The notes beneath the pieces were generated by a model. That model did no database searches. It was not told the DNA's origin and saw only the letters and a program-made list of their open reading frames with translations. A DNA stretch of 64,000 bases from Bacterioplanoides sp965200585 (GTDB lineage: Bacteria > Pseudomonadota > Gammaproteobacteria > Pseudomonadales > Oceanobacteraceae), in the NCBI RefSeq assembly GCF_965200585.1, contig NZ_OZ241361.1; one strand, 5' to 3'. Below, in pieces: positions 8,347 through 16,383 of this stretch (its first letter is position 1; each line of letters begins with the position of its first letter). The position numbers and the translations under genes are program-made.

Positions 8347-8943
8347 ATGGATATCAGCACAATCGTCACACTGGTTATTATCGCGTTAATCATCATTTAT
8401 GTGATTGGCATTTATAACAAACTGGTGATGTTAAAAAACCGCTACGAAAATGGCTTTTCACAAATTGAAGTTCAGTTAAAGCGTCGTTATGACCTGATTC
8501 CCAACTTGGTAGAAACCGCAAAGGCGTATCTGAAGCACGAAAGTGAAACACTGGAAGCCGTAGTCGCTGCACGTAACGAAGCAGCCGCTGGCTTAAAGGC
8601 CGCAGCACAACATCCCGGTGCGGCGGATGCCATGAAACAATTAGCAGGTGCTGAAGGTATGCTGGCCAATGCCATGGGACGCTTAAATGTCACCATGGAA
8701 GCTTACCCGGACTTAAAAGCAAACCAGAATATGATGCAGGTTTCAGAAGAACTGAGCAGCACCGAAAATAAGATTGCCTTTGCACGCCAGGCCTTTAATG
8801 ACGCGGTTACGGCTTACAATACCTATCGTCAGTCATTCCCTCCGGTCTTTTTTGCTAATACTTTTGGCCACTCAAGCGATGCCGAATTATTAGAATTTGA
8901 AGACAGCGCACAAATTCAGGCCGCGCCCAAAGTCTCGTTTTAA
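8347..8943 (+). CDS. lemA: LemA family membrane protein
   Basis: Protein of 198 residues with one N-terminal membrane helix (IVTLVIIALIIIYVIGIYNK) and an extended helical bundle. The LemA signature is visible (NRYENGFSQIEVQLKRRYDL, IPNLVETAKAYLKHE, FNDAVTAYNTYRQSFP). Biochemical role is unresolved. LemA genes are often paired with an M48 protease gene, as here (59 bp downstream). An intrinsic terminator separates the pair and may act as an attenuator. Confidence 0.93.
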   Translation: MDISTIVTLVIIALIIIYVIGIYNKLVMLKNRYENGFSQIEVQLKRRYDLIPNLVETAKAYLKHESETLEAVVAARNEAAAGLKAAAQHPGAADAMKQLAGAEGMLANAMGRLNVTMEAYPDLKANQNMMQVSEELSSTENKIAFARQAFNDAVTAYNTYRQSFPPVFFANTFGHSSDAELLEFEDSAQIQAAPKVSF

Positions 8944-8950
8944 TTTTTAT

Positions 8951-8977
8951 ATTCCCGGTTTTTACCGGGAATTTTTT
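8951..8977 (+). terminator. intrinsic terminator or attenuator between lemA and the M48 protease gene
   Basis: ATTCCCGGT (8951-8959) pairs perfectly with ACCGGGAAT (8964-8972) around TTTT, followed by five T residues. It begins only 8 bases after the lemA stop, so it should end or lower transcription before the protease gene. Confidence 0.85.
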
Positions 8978-9002
8978 ATGCTTTTTAGCGAAAGGGTCTT
9001 TT

Positions 9003-11039
9003 ATGGATTTTTTCAGCCATCAGGATCAGGCCCGAAAGCGTACCGGCCAACTGGTAATGCTTTTTGCGCTGGCCGTGATTACCCTGATTGTTTTATTAAA
9101 TTTACTGGTGGCAACCGTGCTCTGGTATGGCGACGAACAGCTGATTGGTCAATATCAGGATGTGGTTAATCTGGCGGATGACCCCACCACAGGCATGCCC
9201 GCCACTCCCACCATTTTAGATTATGTCACCATTGAACAATGGGCCTTAATTACACTGGGTGTTCTGATCGTGATTGGTGTCGCCAGCCTGGTTAAGTGGC
9301 TGATGCTGAGAGGTGGTGGTAAAACCGTGGCGGAATCCTTAGGCGGTCGCCTGTTAAACCCAGACAGTAAAAACTTCTATGAAAAGCGCTTATTAAATGT
9401 GGTGGAAGAAATGGCGATTGCCTCCGGTATGCCAGTGCCGCCCGTCTATGTACTGGCCGACAACAGCATTAACGCTTTTGCTGCTGGTTATCAGCCATCG
9501 GATGCGGTAATCGGTGTGACCAAAGGCTGTATGGAGCAGCTAACCCGAGACCAGTTACAAGGCGTTATTGCCCATGAATTCAGCCATATTTTTAATGGCG
9601 ATATGCGCTTAAATATTCGCTTAATGGCGATTTTATTTGGCATTTTATTTATCGGTATGATTGGCCGTTTTTTATTTGAAGCGGCGCTACGTGGTGGCCG
9701 ATACCGTTCCAGCAATAATAAAAACAACCCACTGCCATTAATCGCCATTGGTGGTGGTTTAATGGTGATTGGTTATGGCGGGGTATTTTTTGGCAATCTC
9801 ATTAAATCCGCAGTATCACGCCAGCGCGAATTTTTAGCCGATGCCTCAGCAGTACAATTTACCCGTAACCCAGATAGCATCAGCGGCGCACTAAAAGTGA
9901 TTGGTTATGGTGCTGGCAGCGAGATTTCTTCACCGGAGCGTGATGAAACTTCCCATTTATTTTTTGGTCAGGCATTACCTTTTCGCTTTGGCTGGTTTCA
10001 GACTCACCCGCCCATTGATGAGCGTATTCAGCGTGTCGATAAACACTGGAACGGTCAATACCTGGCGCCTCAAACCCGGCAGCAAGCAGAGCAGGAATCT
10101 CCACAGTTTGTTTCAGCCGACAACTCCAGTACCAACACCATTACTGGCACAGACAAACTGACAGCCGTTGCTGCCACGGTTGCAGCCGCTGCGTCATTAA
10201 CCGAAAAAGCTCCGATTGAATTTCAGGCTTCGGCAGCAACGGAAAACTCAGCCCAAGAACTTTCTGATCAGGCGCTCTCAATTCAGGCACTGCAAAAACT
10301 CACCGATGCTGCCCATGAAACTTACAGCGCCCGGGCGTTATTATTCTTGTTGTTACTCGCCCCGAAAGAGCGCTTGGTACACGACCAGCAATTAGATCAG
10401 ATTCGTCAGAACCATGGTGATGATTTATTTAAAACCGTGCTGCGTCTGATTCCGTTGTCAGAACAACTGGATGCCAAAGAACGCTTACCTCTGGTTGAAA
10501 AAGCCTTCCCGGCATTAAAGCAGTTATCCGCGGTGCAATATCAGGAATTCCGCACCACCATTGTTCAGCTTGCTAAAGCCGATGGCGAAATTGATATTTT
10601 TGAGTGGTGTTTATATCGGCTGGTATTACGTTATCTGGAGCCTGCGTTCAGCGAGGTTAAACCGATAAAAGCCAAATACAATAAGGCTGAAAAACTCAAC
10701 TCAGAAATTGCCACGGTATTATCGTATCTTGCTCACTATGGCCATGATTCACAGGCCGCAGCGGAAGCCGCATTTAACAGCGCGGTTCAGGTTGCCGGTT
10801 TTGACTCAGGTAAGGTGATGTTACAACCACACAACACCTCGTTAAAACCGTTGAATCTGGCACTGGCGAAACTGACTGAGGCTTACCCTCATGTAAAAGG
10901 CCGGTTTATTAAAGCACTGGCAGCATGTGTACAGGCCGATGATCAATTACGCAGTGTTGAACTGGATATTGTGCGTACCATCGCAGCCATTTTAGAAAGC
11001 CCGGTGCCGGGATTGTTTGATGACTCCGGCACTCATTAA
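9003..11039 (+). CDS. M48 family (HtpX-like) membrane metalloprotease with long C-terminal extension
   Basis: Protein of 678 residues. Two membrane segments lie near the N-terminus (about 17-40 and 77-100) and two more after the active site. The zinc site is HEFSHIFNGD (near residue 190), with the third ligand in the REFLADASAVQF block. The C-terminal half beyond about residue 360 is not part of HtpX (about 290 residues). It is helical, and its AKADGEIDIFEWCLYRLVLR segment resembles TerB-like domains. Because the gene follows lemA, a joint envelope quality-control role is plausible but inferred. Confidence 0.87.
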   Translation: MDFFSHQDQARKRTGQLVMLFALAVITLIVLLNLLVATVLWYGDEQLIGQYQDVVNLADDPTTGMPATPTILDYVTIEQWALITLGVLIVIGVASLVKWLMLRGGGKTVAESLGGRLLNPDSKNFYEKRLLNVVEEMAIASGMPVPPVYVLADNSINAFAAGYQPSDAVIGVTKGCMEQLTRDQLQGVIAHEFSHIFNGDMRLNIRLMAILFGILFIGMIGRFLFEAALRGGRYRSSNNKNNPLPLIAIGGGLMVIGYGGVFFGNLIKSAVSRQREFLADASAVQFTRNPDSISGALKVIGYGAGSEISSPERDETSHLFFGQALPFRFGWFQTHPPIDERIQRVDKHWNGQYLAPQTRQQAEQESPQFVSADNSSTNTITGTDKLTAVAATVAAAASLTEKAPIEFQASAATENSAQELSDQALSIQALQKLTDAAHETYSARALLFLLLLAPKERLVHDQQLDQIRQNHGDDLFKTVLRLIPLSEQLDAKERLPLVEKAFPALKQLSAVQYQEFRTTIVQLAKADGEIDIFEWCLYRLVLRYLEPAFSEVKPIKAKYNKAEKLNSEIATVLSYLAHYGHDSQAAAEAAFNSAVQVAGFDSGKVMLQPHNTSLKPLNLALAKLTEAYPHVKGRFIKALAACVQADDQLRSVELDIVRTIAAILESPVPGLFDDSGTH

Positions 11040-11051
11040 TTTTGTGGATTA

Positions 11052-12815
11052 TTAGCAGGCCTTAGCCTGCGATTCAGAATTAAACTGCAACTCTGCCAAA
11101 CGCTTATACAGCGGGGAGGTATTTAATAATTCCTGATGTGAACCAATCGCCACCAACTTGCCCTGATCAAACACAGCAATACGGTCAACATGCATCACGG
11201 TGGCTAAGCGGTGGGCAATAATAAAGGTGGTGCGATCCTTCATCAGCTCATCCAGCGCCTGCTGTACCAGATGTTCACTCTGAGCATCCAGGGCACTGGT
11301 GGCTTCATCAAGTAATAAAATTTCCGGGTCGCGTAAAATCGCCCGGGCGATGGCTAACCGCTGTTTTTGCCCACCGGATAATTTCACGCCTTGTTCACCT
11401 AAAAATGACTGATATTTTTCAGGTAATTGCTCAATAAATTCATCGGCGTGGGCTGCTTTCGCCGCAGCAAGAATTTCTGCTTCACTGGCATTTGGCTTAC
11501 CGTACCTCAGGTTATCCCAGACGTTTGCACTGAATAACACCGGCTGTTGTGGTACTAACGCAAACTGGCTGCGTAATGCTTGCAGATTCCAGTCTTTAAT
11601 ACGCTTTCCGTGTAATAAAATATCGCCCTGCTGCGGATCACGAAAGCGCAGCAATAAATCAAACAGAGTGGATTTTCCCGCACCCGATGGACCGACTAAA
11701 GCGATGCGCTCACCGGCTTTAATATTCAGCGTCAGATCTGAAACCGCCTGACGATCAGGTCGGGATGGATAGTGATAACCCACTTGCTGAAAGCTTAATA
11801 AAGAATCAGACGCGCTAGCCGCTGGAGCAGGTTCTGCCGCTGGTTTATTCGACAGTGGCGATTGAATTTCGGCTTCGGTGGCGAATAATTCACGAATACG
11901 CTCTGCTGCACCAGCGGCACGTTGTACTTCGCCGTAGACTTCGGTCACCGCGGCTAATGAGCCTGCGACCATAAGGGCGTAAAACACAAACGCTGCCAGT
12001 TCACCGCCGGATAACTGGCCGGAAATCACATCGCTGCCGCCGATATATAACATGCCTGCAACGGACCCCATCACCAGCATCATTACCAGCATAATTAAAA
12101 AGGCCCTTTGGCGAATCCGGCGTAGCGCTACATCAAACGCGCCTTCAGCAGCGTCACTGAACTGCTGGGTAACAATATCTTCCCGGGTAAACGCCTGAAC
12201 CACTTTAATATGCTGCAGGCTTTCACCCGCCCAGGCACCAACATGGGCAATTTTATCCTGACTGTCACGCGATAGTTTTTTCACCTTACGACCCAGATAA
12301 ATCATCGGAAAAACAATCAGGGGAACAGCAATTAAAACAATTAAACTGAGTTTTAAATTGCTGATAAACATCAGCGTAATACCGCCGAGAAACGTCAGTG
12401 AATTGCGCAACGCAAACGAAAAGGAAGAACCAATCACGGTTTGCAACAACGTGGTATCGGTGGTTACCCGGCTCTGGATTTCACCGGCAAGGTTATCTTC
12501 AAAAAAACTGGGCGGCAGACTGACCAGGTGCTGGTACAGCTGCTTACGGATATCCGCCACCACTCGCTCACCCAACCAGGAAATCATATAGAAACGGAAA
12601 TAGGCACCAACGGATACCAGCACCACCAATACGCCAAAGATGCTCAGCGCATCGGCCAGCCCTTGGGTCGACTGCGCTGCAAAACCGTTATCCACCATCA
12701 GACGTACCCCCTGCCCCAGACCTAAGGTCAGGCCAGCGGTCATGACCAGCGCCACGATGGCAATGGTTAAACGGAGTTTATAAGGGCGAACAAATTGCCA
12801 GAGCCAGCGCAGCAT
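11052..12815 (-). CDS. MsbA-like ABC exporter (fused permease/ATPase)
   Basis: Half-size ABC exporter of 587 residues that would act as a homodimer in the inner membrane. The N-terminal six-helix permease domain occupies about 1-300. The ATPase domain has Walker A (LVGPSGAGKSTLFDLL), the Q-loop (LVPQQPVLFS), the signature LSGGQKQRLAIARAI, Walker B (ILLLDEATSALD) and the H-loop (IIAHRLATV). The substrate cannot be told from sequence; homologues are annotated as lipid A or multidrug exporters. No msbA/lpxK context is present. It converges on the M48 gene with only 12 bp between stops. Confidence 0.9.
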   Translation of the reverse strand: MLRWLWQFVRPYKLRLTIAIVALVMTAGLTLGLGQGVRLMVDNGFAAQSTQGLADALSIFGVLVVLVSVGAYFRFYMISWLGERVVADIRKQLYQHLVSLPPSFFEDNLAGEIQSRVTTDTTLLQTVIGSSFSFALRNSLTFLGGITLMFISNLKLSLIVLIAVPLIVFPMIYLGRKVKKLSRDSQDKIAHVGAWAGESLQHIKVVQAFTREDIVTQQFSDAAEGAFDVALRRIRQRAFLIMLVMMLVMGSVAGMLYIGGSDVISGQLSGGELAAFVFYALMVAGSLAAVTEVYGEVQRAAGAAERIRELFATEAEIQSPLSNKPAAEPAPAASASDSLLSFQQVGYHYPSRPDRQAVSDLTLNIKAGERIALVGPSGAGKSTLFDLLLRFRDPQQGDILLHGKRIKDWNLQALRSQFALVPQQPVLFSANVWDNLRYGKPNASEAEILAAAKAAHADEFIEQLPEKYQSFLGEQGVKLSGGQKQRLAIARAILRDPEILLLDEATSALDAQSEHLVQQALDELMKDRTTFIIAHRLATVMHVDRIAVFDQGKLVAIGSHQELLNTSPLYKRLAELQFNSESQAKAC

Positions 12816-12972
12816 GAGAGATCTTCTTATTGGATTTGGAAGGGCAGAGGCTAGCGCCTGAGCGATGGAGGGGCAAGGTGGTATAGGGAATGGAATGTTT
12901 CAGGGCCTCCGGTCTTAAATTAGGATTCCCACCAAAGAAATTAGCATATCAACATAATTTACTAATATTTTA

Positions 12973-13000
12973 TTGAAATCTGGCCATCAATGAGTACCAT
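12973..13000 (+). promoter_or_regulatory. sigma-70 type promoter of the RelE/XRE module
   Basis: TTGAAA (12973-12978) and TACCAT (12995-13000) are separated by 16 bp and lie 23 bp before the toxin start. AGGGAG at 13011-13016 is a strong ribosome site for the ATG at 13023. The rest of the 12816-12972 interval shows nothing clear. Confidence 0.5.
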
Positions 13001-13022
13001 AAACTCAACCAGGGAGTGGTGC

Positions 13023-13283
13023 ATGTATTCAATTGAATGGACAAAAACGGCAGTGAAACAACTGCGTAAGATACAGCCAGATAAGCAGCGCAAAGCCATT
13101 TTTTCTGCTGTCGACGGCTTAAAGGATTGTCCAACCAATGCTTCTAACGTAAAAGCACTGAAGCATCATTCAGCTGGTTACCGGCTACGAGTCGGTAATT
13201 ACCGGGTTTTATTTGATCTGGATAACGGTGTACGCATCCTGACGGTGCAAGAAGTGAGAAAACGAGATGAGCGAACATATTGA
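13023..13283 (+). CDS. RelE/ParE-family toxin
   Basis: Toxin of 86 residues with the RelE fold signature: YSIEWTKTAVKQLRKI at the N-terminus, ALKHHSAGYRLRVGNYRVLF in the middle and VQEVRKRDERTY at the end. RelE-like members cleave ribosome-bound mRNA, ParE-like members poison gyrase; the basic residues in GYRLRVGNYRVLF and RKRDERTY favour the RelE side. The start at 13023 fits the ribosome site. An upstream start at 12990 lies within the promoter. It overlaps the antitoxin gene by 17 bp, toxin first. Confidence 0.88.
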   Translation: MYSIEWTKTAVKQLRKIQPDKQRKAIFSAVDGLKDCPTNASNVKALKHHSAGYRLRVGNYRVLFDLDNGVRILTVQEVRKRDERTY

Positions 13284-13632
13284 TACCTCAGCGGTTAGTA
13301 ATAACGTCAGTCAGCCTCAGTTGATCCGTGATTCTCAGGGCAACCCGCTGTATGCAGTTGTACCTTATGAGGAGTATCAGGCGCTGATTGCAGCCGACAA
13401 CAAGGTCACGATTCCCCATGAAGTGGTTGGGCTAATGATCGAAAAAGACCTGAGTGCAATGGCCGCCTGGCGTAAGTATCGCGGCTTATCGCAGGCTCAG
13501 CTGGCTCAACAGCTGGGAGTCACCCAGGGAGCAATTGCCCAAGCCGAGAAACTGGGCAATAAACCGCATGTCGAAACCTTGCGCGGCTGGGCTGAGGTGC
13601 TGGATTGCGAAGTGGCGCAGCTGAGGGAGTAA
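13267..13632 (+). CDS. XRE-family antitoxin of the RelE module
   Basis: Protein of 121 residues. The N-terminal half resembles a Phd/YefM-like or toxin-binding segment (LIRDSQGNPLYAVVPYEEYQ). The C-terminal half is a helix-turn-helix of the Cro/XRE type (YRGLSQAQLAQQLGVTQGAI). Toxin-first order with an XRE antitoxin is typical of HigBA and RelE/XRE modules. It probably represses its own promoter at 12973. The start at 13267 lies inside the toxin gene, giving translational coupling. Confidence 0.87.
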   Translation: MSEHIDTSAVSNNVSQPQLIRDSQGNPLYAVVPYEEYQALIAADNKVTIPHEVVGLMIEKDLSAMAAWRKYRGLSQAQLAQQLGVTQGAIAQAEKLGNKPHVETLRGWAEVLDCEVAQLRE

Positions 13633-13687
13633 GCAGAGTCCACCTGAACCTTTCCCTTCTGCTCCAGTCTCATCTAGAATAATGCCT

Positions 13688-13848
13688 TAACGCCGAAGCT
13701 TTCCCGTCTAAGTTTGGTGCTCACATCCTGGTGAGCCCAGATACGACGTGTCAGCCGTGATGGCTCCCGGACATACCGTTTGGGCGTTACATCACCAGGG
13801 TTCTGTGGGAAACCACCGGGCCTCCCGCATTTGGAAAGGTGTAGAGAG
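13688..13848 (+). ncRNA. Moco (molybdenum cofactor) riboswitch in the moaA leader
   Basis: The 216-bp gap before moaA holds a structured leader. Its 3' end (GCCTCCCGCATTTGGAAAGG at 13819-13838) closely matches the end of the E. coli moaA Moco-RNA. CACCAGGG at 13793-13800 matches the other conserved strand. Long-range pairing is visible: CCTGGTGA (13727-13734) with TCACCAGG (13792-13799), and TAACGCC (13688-13694) with GGCGTTA (13783-13789), plus a local GCTCAC/GTGAGC hairpin at 13719-13736. The AAAGG at its end doubles as the moaA ribosome site, so cofactor binding can hide it. Confidence 0.88.
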
Positions 13849-14904
13849 ATGAATTCGTATACCCGGATTCCGCTCACTGAGCTCGGCTCAGGGGAGCTGG
13901 AGTCTTATGACACTCAGGTCATCTTAAATGATGACTTTCAGGACACGCATGGCCGGCGTTTCAGCTACCTGCGCCTGTCGATTACCGATGTCTGCAACTT
14001 TCGTTGCGATTATTGCCTGCCCGATGGTTATCAGTGTTTGGATAAAACCGAGCCATTATCGCTGGAAGAAATCCGTCAGCTAGCCCAAACCTTTGCCGCC
14101 CATGGTACCCGTAAAATTCGTATCACCGGTGGTGAGCCGGTATTGCGCAAAGACCTGCCTGACATCATCGCCGCTCTGAAACAAACGCCAGGCATTGAAA
14201 CCGTGGCGCTGACCACCAACGGCTATAAAATCAACCAGCACATCGACAGCTGGAAAGCTGCTGGGCTGGATCAATTAAATGTCAGTATCGACAGTTTAGA
14301 CCCGAAAGTTTTTCAGACCATTACCGGCCATGATCGCCTGCAGGAAATCCTCACTGGCATTGATCGTGCGTTTGAGCTGGGTTTTAAAGACGTCAAAGTC
14401 AACGCAGTTTTACTGAAAAGCCACAACGCCAATGAGCTCAACAGTTTCCTGAACTGGATTAAAACGACACCTGTCACTTTACGCTTTATTGAGCTGATGG
14501 AAACCGGGCAGAACCCGGATTATTTTGCCAAAAATCATCTCAGTGGTGAGCAGATTAAACAGCAACTATTGGCAAATGGCTGGCAGCAGAAAATCCGTAA
14601 TAAAGACGCTGGCCCGGCGCAGGAGTTCGATCACCCGGATTATCGCGGTAGCATTGGTCTGATTATGCCGTACAGCAAAGATTTTTGTTCCAGTTGTAAC
14701 CGCCTGCGTATTACCGCGTTGGGCAAACTGCATTTATGCCTGTTTGGCGAGCAAGGTTATGATCTTCGTCATTTAATGGCAGAAGGTAAACAAGCCGAGC
14801 TGGAAACTGCCATTCAGGGATTATTACGCGATAAAAAAGCGACCCATTTTCTGCATGACGGGCAAACCGGTGCCATTCAGCACTTTGCTCAGATCGGCGG
14901 TTAA
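13849..14904 (+). CDS. moaA: GTP 3',8-cyclase MoaA (radical SAM)
   Basis: First step of molybdopterin synthesis: converts GTP to 3',8-cyclo-7,8-dihydro-GTP. The protein has 351 residues. The radical-SAM cluster is CNFRCDYC (about residues 49-56), and the second cluster binds GTP through CSSCNRLRITALGKLHLC. It ends in the conserved Gly-Gly. The N-terminus is about 20 residues longer than in E. coli MoaA (ELGSGELESYDTQ) with no obvious function. The start at 13849 follows AGGTGTAGAG. An upstream start at 13780 would lie inside the riboswitch. Confidence 0.95.
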   Translation: MNSYTRIPLTELGSGELESYDTQVILNDDFQDTHGRRFSYLRLSITDVCNFRCDYCLPDGYQCLDKTEPLSLEEIRQLAQTFAAHGTRKIRITGGEPVLRKDLPDIIAALKQTPGIETVALTTNGYKINQHIDSWKAAGLDQLNVSIDSLDPKVFQTITGHDRLQEILTGIDRAFELGFKDVKVNAVLLKSHNANELNSFLNWIKTTPVTLRFIELMETGQNPDYFAKNHLSGEQIKQQLLANGWQQKIRNKDAGPAQEFDHPDYRGSIGLIMPYSKDFCSSCNRLRITALGKLHLCLFGEQGYDLRHLMAEGKQAELETAIQGLLRDKKATHFLHDGQTGAIQHFAQIGG

Positions 14905-14916
14905 GAGGGACGGTTG

Positions 14917-14946
14917 ATGAGTACTCTTGATGATGCCATCGCGTAA
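14917..14946 (+). CDS. possible 9-codon leader minicistron overlapping the mobA start
   Basis: An ATG at 14917 lies 6 bases after a strong ribosome site (GAGGGA, 14905-14910). It opens MSTLDDAIA, ending at TAA 14944-14946. The mobA ATG codons (14930, 14933) lie inside it in another frame and have no good ribosome site of their own. Reading the minicistron could deliver ribosomes to mobA. It may instead be chance. Confidence 0.35.
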   Translation: MSTLDDAIA

Positions 14947-15571
14947 TTCCAGAATCATTGCCGCCATTCTGGCCGGTGGTTTATCCAGCCGAATGGGCAC
15001 CGACAAAGCATTATTACAGGATAATCAACAGCAAAGTCAGTTACAGCGAGCTTGTTCTGTTATTCAGCCGTTGATCGACGATAGCGTGATTCAACAGGCA
15101 GTTATTAGCCGGGCGCTTAATTCTGAAGAGCAGCAACAACTGGGGTGTAAATTTATTCAGGATTTGGTTGAAGAGAAAGGGCCGTTGGGGGCCATTTATT
15201 CTCTGATTCAGGTGTTAAAACATCAGTGTGATTATTTATTGTTATTGCCAGTGGATTTGCCTTTTATTCAGACATCGAATCTGAATACCTTGATTAATGA
15301 TGGTTTGGAAAATCAGTCAGCCTGTTTTTATCAGGGTCATTTTTTGCCGTTGTTTTTACCGCTTTCAGATCCGTTGATTCAATACCTTGAACAGCAATTG
15401 AATTGTAAGAATGGCAATCTGAGTGTCCGGGGTTTATTAACCAAGCTGGGCAGCCAGGCAATACCGTATAACGAAGATGAGAAGTTTTTGACTAATGCCA
15501 ACACCCCCGAACAGTGGTTGGCTATTCAGAAATTATTAACCGAGGGAAATAAGCAAAATATACCTTTATAG
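14930..15571 (+). CDS. mobA: molybdenum cofactor guanylyltransferase MobA
   Basis: Attaches GMP to molybdopterin to make the bis-MGD cofactor. The nucleotide-binding signature AAILAGGLSSRMGTDKALL is at the N-terminus, and LLPVDLPFIQ supplies the catalytic acidic loop. Length is about 213 residues. Starts at TTG 14927, ATG 14930 and ATG 14933 are all possible; the ribosome site seems to belong to an overlapping minicistron. The stop codon at 15569 directly abuts the outer arm of a structured repeat, and its last nine codons form part of that arm. Confidence 0.87.
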   Translation: MMPSRNSRIIAAILAGGLSSRMGTDKALLQDNQQQSQLQRACSVIQPLIDDSVIQQAVISRALNSEEQQQLGCKFIQDLVEEKGPLGAIYSLIQVLKHQCDYLLLLPVDLPFIQTSNLNTLINDGLENQSACFYQGHFLPLFLPLSDPLIQYLEQQLNCKNGNLSVRGLLTKLGSQAIPYNEDEKFLTNANTPEQWLAIQKLLTEGNKQNIPL

Positions 15572-15657
15572 CAGCGATAGGATATCGCGGTAGCGCGGCA
15601 GGTACAGGGATGTACCTTCGGCGCGGCGGCTAAAGGTATATTTTGCTTGTTTTCTTT
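15542..15657 (+). repeat. GGA-hairpin structured repeat, copy 1 (3' of mobA)
   Basis: Outer arms 15542-15568 and 15631-15657 pair over 27 positions (inner 18 are perfect; the outer nine include four G-U pairs). The core has two hairpins: GCGAT-AGGAT-ATCGC at 15574-15588 and GGTAC-AGGGAT-GTACC at 15600-15615. The second contains GTACAGGGATGT, which fits the published CsrA SELEX consensus RUACARGGAUGU at every position, with GGA in the loop. The left arm is inside the end of mobA. A T-rich tract after the right arm could also make it a terminator. Confidence 0.85.
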
Positions 15658-15675
15658 ACTTAAAAACCTCGAAAT

Positions 15676-15775
15676 AAAAGGGCATTACTTTTCACCACCG
15701 GATCGGACAGCACATCCATGTGCTGGCGATCCTACCGCGACATCCTGTCGCTGTTCAGAAAAGCAATACTCTTTC
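15676..15775 (-). repeat. GGA-hairpin structured repeat, copy 2 (reverse orientation, upstream of moaB)
   Basis: Outer arms 15676-15693 and 15758-15775 pair at 14 of 18 positions; three of the four others are G-U pairs when read on the minus strand. On the minus strand the core reads GCGAC-AGGAT-GTCGC (15751-15737) and AGCAC-ATGGAT-GTGCT (15724-15709), with an inner stem GGATCG/CGATCC around the second. It lies tail-to-tail with copy 1 in the 237-bp mobA-moaB gap and ends 33 bp before the moaB start. Confidence 0.82.
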
Positions 15776-15808
15776 ATTTCCTACGTGACATGAATGGGAA
15801 CCATAATC

Positions 15809-16354
15809 ATGGCCAAAACATTTACCGACGACTTTATTGCACTGAACATTGCCGTCTTAACCGTATCCGATAGCCGCACCGAAGATACCGACACCAGCGG
15901 CAAGTTACTGGTCGAGTCATTGCAGGCCGAAGGGCACTCGCTGTGCGATAAAAAAATCGTAATCGACGATGTGTATAAGATTCGTGCTCAGATCGCTAAC
16001 TGGATCGCTGACGAAACCACACAAGCCATTTTGGTAACAGGTGGCACCGGTTTTACCGGTCGTGACTCTACCCCCGAAGCCGTAACGCCTCTGTTTGATA
16101 AAACCATCGACGGCTTTGGCGAACTGTTCCGTCAGATTTCATTCCAGCAGATTGGCACTTCTACCGTGCAAAGCCGCGCAATTGCCGGTTTATCGAACGG
16201 TACAGTTATTTTCTGTATGCCGGGTTCCACCAATGCCTGTCGTACTGCCTGGGATGAAATTATTAAAACCCAGTTAAACAGCACCCATCGCCCGTGTAAT
16301 TTTGTGCCGCAATTAAAGCAAGTCAGCACGGCTGAATGCGAAAGCCGCGGTTAA
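15809..16354 (+). CDS. moaB: molybdenum cofactor biosynthesis protein MoaB
   Basis: MogA/MoaB-family protein of 181 residues, expected to adenylate molybdopterin before molybdenum insertion. Family motifs are IAVLTVSDSRTEDTDTSG, ILVTGGTGFTGRDSTPEAV and the pterin-binding FCMPGSTNACRTAW. Close similarity to E. coli MoaB is visible through the C-terminal RPCNFVPQLKQ. The start at 15809 (MAKTFTDDF) is preferred; 15794 adds five residues. GGGA at 15797-15799 is a modest ribosome site. No mogA or moeA lies in the window. Confidence 0.93.
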   Translation: MAKTFTDDFIALNIAVLTVSDSRTEDTDTSGKLLVESLQAEGHSLCDKKIVIDDVYKIRAQIANWIADETTQAILVTGGTGFTGRDSTPEAVTPLFDKTIDGFGELFRQISFQQIGTSTVQSRAIAGLSNGTVIFCMPGSTNACRTAWDEIIKTQLNSTHRPCNFVPQLKQVSTAECESRG

Positions 16355-16383
16355 TAATTGTGATGGGAATGGAATAAAAGAAT

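Noticed and set aside
15542..15775. paired inverted structures as integron attC sites or transposon ends
   Set aside because: No integrase, transposase or cassette array is present, core-site sequences of attC are absent, and outer arms differ between copies.
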